This document shows positions 16,184-21,945 of a stretch of 54,116 nucleotides of DNA, in pieces. Within the stretch, counting starts at the first letter, position 1. The number at the start of each line of letters is the position of its first letter. The stretch comes from BP-133 sp040756995. Its GTDB lineage: Bacteria > Actinomycetota > Acidimicrobiia > IMCC26256 > BP-133. A model generated the notes under the pieces. That model saw only the letters and a program-made list of their open reading frames with translations, was not told the origin of the DNA and did no database searches. A program made the position numbers and the translations under genes. Where the stretch lies: NCBI GenBank assembly GCA_040756995.1, contig JBFLYK010000041.1, positions 1 through 54,116 on the forward strand, given 5' to 3'.

Positions 16184-17277
16184 CCGTCACACCGGTGGCC
16201 CTGGGTTCGGCCCGTTTCCGTACGGCCGGCGTCAACGAGAGCCCGGAATGGGTGCGGATCTCGATGGCGTCGGCCATCACCTTGAGGTTCCGGTCGGGCC
16301 GCTTCACCCGCGACTTCGAGTTCGGCGGCATGAACCTGCTGCTCAACTACGAGGACGGGTGCCGGTCGGACTGCGGCTACTGCGGCCTGGCCCGTACCCG
16401 CCCGGGGACCTACGAGGACAAGTCGTTCATCCGGGTGGAGTGGCCGCTGGTGCCCACCGACGAGCTGGTCGACCGGATGGCGGCCCGCGACGACACGATG
16501 ACCCGGCTGTGCATCTCGATGGTCACCCATCCCCACGCCTACCGGGACACGCTCGACATCGCCGCCCGCATCACCGCCAAGGTGACGGCGCCGCTGTCGA
16601 TCCTGGTCGCGCCGCCGACGCTCAACCACACCAAGCTCGAGCGATTCAAGGCGGTGGGTGTCGACATGATCGGCATCGGCCTCGACGCCGTCACCGAGGA
16701 CCTCTTCCGCCGGATCCGCACCGACGTCCCGGCCGGGGGCGCGGGGCTGTCGTGGGCCAAGTACTGGGAGGTGGTGAACGACGCCCGGGAGATCTTCGGG
16801 CCCTGGAAGGTCAACTGCCACACGTTGGTCGGGCTGGGGGAGACTGACCGCGACCTCGTCGACATCTTCACCCGGCTGCGGGACCGGCAGATCTTCTCCT
16901 ACCTGTTCTGCTTCAACCCCGAACCCGACTCCCGGATGGCCGACCATCCGAAGTCGCCGCTGCGGCGGTGGCGCCGGATCCAGCTGGCCAAGCACCTGAT
17001 CGAGTCCGAAGGATTCGGGGCCGGCCAGTTCGACTTCGACGCCGACGACAACCTCCGCGCCCTCGACGGCGACGCCGAGGTCGTCGAACGCAGCGTCGCC
17101 AGCGGGATCCCCTTCATGACCAACGGTTGCCCCGGCGCCGGAGGCGAGCCCGGGTGCACCCGACCGTACGGCTCCTATCGCCCGTCGGAGCCCATCCGCG
17201 ACTTCCCCTTCCTGCCCAACGCCGACGATCTCGCCGGTATCCGAACCGATCTTGCTCTGCATGAGCTGAGGAGCTGA
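16180..17277 (+). CDS. lipS2: LipS2, radical SAM lipoate synthase subunit
   Basis: 365 residues. The radical SAM motif is C61/C65/C68 (CRSDCGYC), preceded by GGMNLLLNYEDG. The C-terminal part contains further cysteines (NGCPGAGGEPGCTRPYG) likely to hold the auxiliary cluster that gives up its sulfur. It is the partner of LipS1 in two-protein lipoyl synthesis. It overlaps the ligase by ATGA, and etfB follows after 12 bp. Confidence 0.88.
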   Translation: MTVTPVALGSARFRTAGVNESPEWVRISMASAITLRFRSGRFTRDFEFGGMNLLLNYEDGCRSDCGYCGLARTRPGTYEDKSFIRVEWPLVPTDELVDRMAARDDTMTRLCISMVTHPHAYRDTLDIAARITAKVTAPLSILVAPPTLNHTKLERFKAVGVDMIGIGLDAVTEDLFRRIRTDVPAGGAGLSWAKYWEVVNDAREIFGPWKVNCHTLVGLGETDRDLVDIFTRLRDRQIFSYLFCFNPEPDSRMADHPKSPLRRWRRIQLAKHLIESEGFGAGQFDFDADDNLRALDGDAEVVERSVASGIPFMTNGCPGAGGEPGCTRPYGSYRPSEPIRDFPFLPNADDLAGIRTDLALHELRS

Positions 17278-17289
17278 AAGGGCCGAATC

Positions 17290-18057
17290 ATGCGCATCGT
17301 GGTTCCGATCAAGCAGACGCCCGACCTGGTCGAGGAGCTCGAGCTCAATGACGACGGGACCGACGTCGATCGCGAGTTCCTGAAGTTCGTCCTCTCCGAA
17401 TGGGACGACCAGGCGCTCGAGGAGGCCCTCCTCGTCAAGGAAACGGGCGGGGGAGAGATCATCGTCGTCGGTTTCGGTGATCCCGACGTCGAGCTCAGCC
17501 TGTACACCGCCCTGGCCAAGGGGGCGGACCGGGCCGTGAACCTGACCGGGCTGGGCGAGGGTTGGATCGACAGCCACACCCGGGCGGCGGCGCTGACGTC
17601 GTGGCTGTCGGGCCAGGAGGTCGACCTCGTCCTGGCCGGGGTGCAGGCGGTCGACGATCTCGACGGTCAGCTCCCGCCGCTGCTGGCGGCGATGCTCGGC
17701 TGGCCGCATGTCGGCGTCGTCATCGGGGTCGAGGCGAAGCACGGCAGCATCCAGGTGAGCCAGGAGTTCGGCGGCGGGAAGGCCGCCCGGCTCGAGGTCC
17801 AGCTGCCGGCGGTCGTCGGAGTGCAGGCCGCCCGGCAGCCACCCCGCTACGCGTCGATCACCCGCATCCGCCAGGCGCAGCAGGCCGGCGGCATCGAGGA
17901 GGTGTCGGTGACGAAGCCCGGCGCCGACGCCGGCATCGCCGTGCGGCGCCTGTTCGAGCCGGAGAAGACGGGCCACGCCGAAATGCTGAGCGGCAGCGCC
18001 GACGACGTGGCCGCCCGGATCGTGGAACTCATCCGGTCCAAGGGCGTCCTCAAGTAG
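17290..18057 (+). CDS. etfB: Electron transfer flavoprotein, beta subunit
   Basis: 255 residues. It starts MRIVVPIKQTPD as in EtfB, has the conserved AVDDLDGQLPPLLAAMLGWPH helix region, and ends in a C-terminal arm. EtfAB is a soluble FAD (and AMP or second FAD) heterodimer that carries electrons to a membrane quinone reductase. Its place between lipS2 and etfA within an shdr-lbpA cluster suggests it takes electrons from sHdr or LbpA turnover. The likely acceptor is the EMO-type protein encoded divergently just beyond this operon. That route is inference. Confidence 0.92.
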   Translation: MRIVVPIKQTPDLVEELELNDDGTDVDREFLKFVLSEWDDQALEEALLVKETGGGEIIVVGFGDPDVELSLYTALAKGADRAVNLTGLGEGWIDSHTRAAALTSWLSGQEVDLVLAGVQAVDDLDGQLPPLLAAMLGWPHVGVVIGVEAKHGSIQVSQEFGGGKAARLEVQLPAVVGVQAARQPPRYASITRIRQAQQAGGIEEVSVTKPGADAGIAVRRLFEPEKTGHAEMLSGSADDVAARIVELIRSKGVLK

Positions 18058-18071
18058 AGGGAGGAGCAGCG

Positions 18072-19025
18072 ATGGCGAACGACATCCTTGTGCTGGCCGA
18101 TCACCTGAAGGGCCAGCTCTCCGAGCCGACGCTGGAGCTCGTCGGCAAGGCCCGGGAACTGGCCGGCGCCACCGGCGGACAGGCCGTCGTGGCGCTGCTC
18201 GGGGCGCCCGACCTCGCCGGGCAGATCACCGGAGCCGACACCGTCCTCACCATGGACCACCCGGCGCTGGCCGACTACACGCCCGAGGGGTGGGAGAAGG
18301 CCCTCCTCCACATCGTCAACGAACGGCAGCCCCGGCTCGTCCTGATCGCCAACACCACGATCGGAATGGACCTCGGCGCCGGCCTCTCCGCCGGCTGGGG
18401 AGCGCCGCTGGTGGCCTACACCGTCCGGCTCGACGCCGACGGCAGCGACATCGTGGCCACCGCCCAGGTCTACGGCGGCAAGCTGCTGGCCGAAGTCGCC
18501 CTCTCCGGCGACCGCGGCATCTGCACGGTGGTGGCCGGCTCCTTCCCGGCGGCCGCCACCGCCGACGGCCACCCGGCGGTGGAGGCGGTTCCCCCTCCCC
18601 CCGGCCTGGACGACCTCAAGACGTCGTTCATCACGATGGTGGAGCCCGAGGCGGGCGACGTCGACATCACCGCCGCCGAGCTGCTCGTCTCGGTCGGGCG
18701 GGGGATCGGCAGCCAGGACAACCTCGAAGAGGTGCAGGAGCTGGCCGACGCCCTCGGAGCGCCGCTGTCGGCCTCCCGGCCGATCACCGATGCCGGGTGG
18801 CTACCCAAGACCCGTCAGGTCGGCAAGTCGGGTCTCAAGGTGAAGCCCAAGGTGTATCTGACCTTCGGGATCTCCGGGGCGCCGGAGCACCTCGAGGGCA
18901 TGCGGGACGCCGAGCTCATCATCGCCTGCAACACCGACCCCGCGGCCCCGATCTTCGACGTCGCCCACTACGGGACGACCGTCGACCTCTTCGATCTGGT
19001 CCCGGCCATCACCGAGAAGCTTTGA
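18072..19025 (+). CDS. etfA: Electron transfer flavoprotein, alpha subunit
   Basis: 317 residues from ATG behind GAGGAG. The C-terminal FAD domain is clear: VGRGIGSQDN near 230, SRPITDAGWLPKTRQVG, FGISGAPEHLEGM and DPAAPIFDVAHYG. It pairs with the preceding EtfB. The final TGA overlaps a TTG start of the small zinc-finger gene. The layout etfB-etfA is usual for the family. Confidence 0.93.
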   Translation: MANDILVLADHLKGQLSEPTLELVGKARELAGATGGQAVVALLGAPDLAGQITGADTVLTMDHPALADYTPEGWEKALLHIVNERQPRLVLIANTTIGMDLGAGLSAGWGAPLVAYTVRLDADGSDIVATAQVYGGKLLAEVALSGDRGICTVVAGSFPAAATADGHPAVEAVPPPPGLDDLKTSFITMVEPEAGDVDITAAELLVSVGRGIGSQDNLEEVQELADALGAPLSASRPITDAGWLPKTRQVGKSGLKVKPKVYLTFGISGAPEHLEGMRDAELIIACNTDPAAPIFDVAHYGTTVDLFDLVPAITEKL

Positions 19026-19402
19026 ACTGTCCGTTCTGTTCGTTCGAAGGGCCGCCCCGGGGCCTGCACGCCCATCTCGGCGAGCAGCATCCGGAGGCGG
19101 TCCGCTTCGAGGAAAAGGGCGGCCGCTCGTTCTACGCCCTCACCTGCCCGATCTGCGGCGCCGGCTACGAGCGGGAGATCAAACCCCGGGGCCGGGATCC
19201 GGGCTTCGTCGACGAGTTCTCGGCCCAGATCCGCCTCGTCGCCTTCGACATGCTCGTCAACCACCTGCTGGGGGAACACGAGGACGTCCCCATCCCGGAG
19301 GACGAGGAGCCCGCACCGCAGCCGGCCGCACCGGCCGGTGACGCCCCGGTGCCCGCCTGGCTGGCCGAGGCCCGCCGGGCCAAACAGCAGAACGGAACCT
19401 AG
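19022..19402 (+). CDS. Small zinc-finger protein between etfA and lbpA-2, unknown function
   Basis: 126 residues from TTG, overlapping the etfA stop by four bases (TTGA). It opens with a C2H2-like finger (CPFCSFEGPPRGLHAHLGEQ plus H) and a second CPICG pair near residue 43. A helical segment and an acidic/proline-rich tail follow. Neither a catalytic motif nor a membrane segment is seen. The reading frame is supported by codon use, the cysteine pattern and the tight spacing to both neighbours. A role in assembling or regulating the Etf/LbpA system is possible. No known family is recognised. Confidence 0.75.
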   Translation: MNCPFCSFEGPPRGLHAHLGEQHPEAVRFEEKGGRSFYALTCPICGAGYEREIKPRGRDPGFVDEFSAQIRLVAFDMLVNHLLGEHEDVPIPEDEEPAPQPAAPAGDAPVPAWLAEARRAKQQNGT

Positions 19403-19410
19403 GAGGCAGC

Positions 19411-19848
19411 GTGGCCACGGTCAGCAACTGCAACCTTCCCGAGGACCTGTACTACGTCGTCGAGAAGCACGTGTGGGCCCGCCACGAGGACGGCGTCGTC
19501 ACCGTCGGCCTCACCGACGTGGCCCAGAACCTGGCCAAGGGCATCATCTCCGTCAGCCCGAAGAAGGTCGGCCGGCGGGTCGAGGCGGGCAAGAGCGTGG
19601 CCACGGTGGAGAGCTCCAAGTGGGTCGGCCCGGTGCCGTGCCCGGTGGCGGGAGAGATCGTCGAAGTCAACGAGGCGGCGGTGGCCGACCCCGGCATCGT
19701 CAACCGGGAGCCCTACGGCGCCGGCTGGATCGCCAAGGTCCGGACCGACAGCTGGGAGCCCGACGCCGTCGGGCTCGTCACCGGTGAGGCGGGCATCGCC
19801 GAATACGCCGCCTATCTGGAGAAGGAAGGGATCCGCTGCGGCGGCTGA
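19411..19848 (+). CDS. lbpA: Lipoate-binding protein LbpA (paralogue 2)
   Basis: 145 residues from GTG behind AGGAGG. GcvH-like fold with LYYVVEKHVWAR, the lipoyl lysine K70 in VESSKWVGP, and REPYGAGWIAKV near 99-110. The ESxKWVGP form is the one I associate with sHdr-linked LbpA rather than glycine cleavage, and no gcvP/T gene is nearby. It ends in EGIRCGG, a C-terminal cysteine shared with paralogue 3. Paralogue 3 starts two bases after this stop. Confidence 0.92.
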   Translation: MATVSNCNLPEDLYYVVEKHVWARHEDGVVTVGLTDVAQNLAKGIISVSPKKVGRRVEAGKSVATVESSKWVGPVPCPVAGEIVEVNEAAVADPGIVNREPYGAGWIAKVRTDSWEPDAVGLVTGEAGIAEYAAYLEKEGIRCGG

Positions 19849-19849
19849 G

Positions 19850-20305
19850 ATGGACCAGAGCTGGTTCGGGTGCGTCATTCCCGGCGACCTCCTCTACGAC
19901 CTCGGGCGCGACGTGTGGGTGCGCCGGCTCGAGAACGGAGAGGTCGAGTGCGGGATGACCGACGTGGCCCAGACCCGCTGCGGTCGTTTCGTCAGCGTGT
20001 CGTGGAAGCATCCCGGCAAGCAGGTGAAGCAGGGTCGGCCCCTGGCGGTGATCGAGAGCGCCAAGTGGGTCGGCCCGTTCCCGGCGCCGTTGTCGGGGCA
20101 GATCGTGGCCGACAACCGGTTGGCCTTCGAGAAGGACATCGCCCTGGCCAACCGGGATCCCTACGGCGCTGGTTGGCTCATCCGTCTCCGGCCGAGCGAT
20201 TTCGACGGGGAGAGCGGTCATCTCGTCGGCGCCGACGCGGCCTTCGAGCACTACCGCAAGCTCATCGAGGAAGAGGGAATCCGGTGTTTCCGCTGTGAGG
20301 ATTGA
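19850..20305 (+). CDS. lbpA: Lipoate-binding protein LbpA (paralogue 3)
   Basis: 151 residues. GcvH-like lipoyl domain with the lipoyl lysine K72 in IESAKWVGP and RDPYGAGWLIRL near 102-113. It carries extra cysteines at C8, C34, C44, C146 and C149, ending EGIRCFRCED, which could bind metal or carry sulfur. The ATG overlaps the TGAGATGG context right after lbpA-2, so the pair probably arose by tandem duplication, although the sequences are now well diverged. The third LbpA in one operon is unusual. Confidence 0.9.
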   Translation: MDQSWFGCVIPGDLLYDLGRDVWVRRLENGEVECGMTDVAQTRCGRFVSVSWKHPGKQVKQGRPLAVIESAKWVGPFPAPLSGQIVADNRLAFEKDIALANRDPYGAGWLIRLRPSDFDGESGHLVGADAAFEHYRKLIEEEGIRCFRCED

Positions 20306-20318
20306 GGAGGGTACGCCC

Positions 20319-20831
20319 ATGGAGGACAACGGCAACGGCAAGGGCAACGGCTACCGGCAGAAGAGCATGGCCATGGTGTGTTGGAGCAGCGATCTCGACC
20401 GGGTGTGGCCGGTCATGATCCTGGCCACCACGGCCGCCGCCTCAGGACTGAAGGTCGACGTGTTCTTCACGTTCTGGGGCCTGCGGGTGCTGCAGAAGAA
20501 CGACAAGCGCATGACCGGCCAGAACTGGATGCAAAAGGGTGAGTCGATCGTCGACCGGGGCGGGACTGATCATCTGAAGCTCGGCAAGATCCACTTCGGC
20601 GGCGCCGGAACGATGATGATCAAGAAGCTGGCCAAGGAGTACAAGGTCGCCAGTCCGACGGAACTGCTCGACATGGCCAAGGATCTCGGCGTGAACCTCT
20701 ATCCCTGCCAGATGACGATGGACCTCTACGGGTTCACGAAGGACGACTTCATCGACGGGCTGCAGCCGCCGATGGGTGCGGCGAGCTTCATCGACATCGC
20801 GGCCGACGCCGACATCACGTTGTTCATCTAG
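20319..20831 (+). CDS. DsrE3A-like sulfurtransferase
   Basis: 170 residues from ATG behind GAGGAGGG; an upstream in-frame start is less likely. After a Gly/Asn-rich leader come MAMVCWSSDLDRVW with C21, the DsrE core (ILATTAAASGLKVDVFFTFWG), and the conserved LGVNLYPCQMTMDLYG with C130, the likely persulfide-binding cysteine. The FDxW-type leader and two cysteines fit the DsrE3A group found in sHdr clusters next to tusA. Here it closes the operon while tusA opens it. The stop abuts the stop of the convergent gene with no intergenic base. Confidence 0.85.
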   Translation: MEDNGNGKGNGYRQKSMAMVCWSSDLDRVWPVMILATTAAASGLKVDVFFTFWGLRVLQKNDKRMTGQNWMQKGESIVDRGGTDHLKLGKIHFGGAGTMMIKKLAKEYKVASPTELLDMAKDLGVNLYPCQMTMDLYGFTKDDFIDGLQPPMGAASFIDIAADADITLFI

Positions 20832-21146
20832 TCAGTCGTAGGTCGCCACGGCGGTCACGAAGGCCCCGGCCGAGAGCCGGAGGTCGAGCCGCGCCGGTGC
20901 CTCGCCGCGGAAGAACACCTGGATTCCCTCGGCCCGCCAGGTCACGAACGCCTCGGGATCGAAGGGGCTGCCGAGGACGGCGACGGGCTCCCGGTCGCGC
21001 CCGCCCGCCACCGTCACTGCCCGCTCGCCGTGATGGCAGAGCGCGACCAGATCGGGGGAGAAGTGCGTCTCGGGCGCCGGACCGGTCAGCGCCGCGGCCC
21101 GGGCCGCCGGGCGGCGCTTCCGTTGCGGCGCGTCACCGAGCGGCAT
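20832..21146 (-). CDS. Conserved-looking small protein, unknown function
   Basis: 104 residues from an ATG that overlaps the stop of the SufT-like gene (ATGA). The N-terminus is basic; the rest looks like a small alpha/beta domain with a single cysteine (VALCHHGE) and no recognised motif or signal peptide. Translation coupling to the ArsR and SufT-like genes suggests a shared role in sensing or Fe-S/sulfur handling. It ends exactly at the end of the convergent shdr operon. Confidence 0.6.
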   Translation of the reverse strand: MPLGDAPQRKRRPAARAAALTGPAPETHFSPDLVALCHHGERAVTVAGGRDREPVAVLGSPFDPEAFVTWRAEGIQVFFRGEAPARLDLRLSAGAFVTAVATYD

Positions 21147-21460
21147 CAGATTCCGAGGAACGCCTTGCCCTCGGCCGATATCCGCTCCGGCGACCACGGC
21201 GGGTCGAACACCAGCTCCGTCCGCACATCGTCGAACGGGAGCGCCCCGGTCACCTCCTTGATCCCCGACTCGATGAGCGGCCCGAGCCCGCAGGCCATGG
21301 TGGTCAGCGTGTAGCGGACGGTGACGCTGGTGCCGTCGACGTCGACGCCGTAGATGAGGCCGAGGTCGACGATGTTGAGTCCCAGCTCCGGATCGGTGAC
21401 CGCCTTGAGGGCGTCGCGGACCTCGTCCGGCGACGGGACGGGCGCTTCGGCGTCGCTCAG
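21146..21460 (-). CDS. SufT/MIP18-like (DUF59) iron-sulfur assembly protein
   Basis: About 104 residues. The DUF59 core is visible: DPELGLNIVDLGLIYGVDVDG, a TVRYTLTTMACG strand-loop with the conserved cysteine near residue 57, and PPWSPERISAEGKAFLGI at the end. These proteins help mature Fe-S proteins (SufT, PaaD). No ATG or GTG fits. The best start is a CTG overlapping the arsR stop (CTGA), so the N-terminus is uncertain. The many Fe-S enzymes of the neighbouring operon give it an obvious job. Confidence 0.82.
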   Translation of the reverse strand: MSDAEAPVPSPDEVRDALKAVTDPELGLNIVDLGLIYGVDVDGTSVTVRYTLTTMACGLGPLIESGIKEVTGALPFDDVRTELVFDPPWSPERISAEGKAFLGI

Positions 21461-21801
21461 CGCACCACCGGAGCCCGGAGCGACGTCTGGCGCTCGAGCT
21501 CGTCGGACATGACGCCCCGGAGGATGTCGATCGCTTCGATCACCTTCGGGTGGCGCAGCGAATACATGACGTTGTTGCCCTGGCGCTCGGCCTCCACCAG
21601 CCCACGGTCCCGCAGCACGGCCAGATGCTGCGACGTGTTGGACTGCGGCGCTTCGATGATCTCGCACAGCTCACTCACGGTGTAGCGCCCGTAACGGAGG
21701 GCGTACAGGAGCAACAGGCGCTTCGGATCGTTGAGCGCCTTGCACATGCTCGCCACCAACTCGTCGAGCTCCCGGCGGAGCAGCGAATCGATCGGCGCCA
21801 A
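21457..21801 (-). CDS. ArsR-family repressor, candidate sulfur regulator
   Basis: 114 residues from TTG behind GGAGG. Typical ArsR/SmtB winged helix: LNDPKRLLLLYAL, SELCEIIEAPQSNTSQHLAVL as recognition region, then AERQGNNVMYSLRHP wing. Cysteines at C20 and C46 only; C46 in SELC is at the position used by thiol- or metal-sensing ArsR proteins, while the C-terminal cysteine of SqrR/BigR-type sulfane sensors is not seen. ArsR-type repressors of shdr genes are known (sHdrR), and this one is beside the shdr operon, so it is my candidate for reading operators A-C. Its own upstream region has a different inverted repeat. Confidence 0.88.
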   Translation of the reverse strand: MAPIDSLLRRELDELVASMCKALNDPKRLLLLYALRYGRYTVSELCEIIEAPQSNTSQHLAVLRDRGLVEAERQGNNVMYSLRHPKVIEAIDILRGVMSDELERQTSLRAPVVR

Positions 21802-21827
21802 GGAAGCCACCTCCGGCCCAGGGAAGC

Positions 21828-21858
21828 TCGGGCTTCCACTATAAGCCAGGAAGCCCGA
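21828..21858 (-). promoter_or_regulatory. 10-bp inverted repeat upstream of arsR
   Basis: TCGGGCTTCC (21828-21837) and GGAAGCCCGA (21849-21858) are perfect reverse complements with an 11-bp spacer. On the minus strand the spacer holds TTATAGT, a likely -10. The element lies 27-57 bp before the arsR start codon and suits autoregulation. It is unlike operators A-C. A transcript hairpin is the alternative. Confidence 0.55.
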
Positions 21859-21945
21859 TTTCCCTATAGCTAGGTCATATTTGTTACCGAGTGTATTCAA
21901 ACATGCACGACTGCGCATGCAGATGCAACTTCGGCCGGTGATGCC

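Noticed and set aside
13663..20305. Glycine-cleavage system (gcvH) reading for the three lipoyl proteins
   Set aside because: No gcvP or gcvT is nearby, the lysine motifs are ESxKWVGP-like, and the neighbours are sHdr and lipoate assembly genes.
21901..21930. TGCGCATGCA near the EMO stop as a fourth copy of the operator
   Set aside because: Only the TGCGCAT core matches and the other half diverges, so it is not counted with operators A-C.
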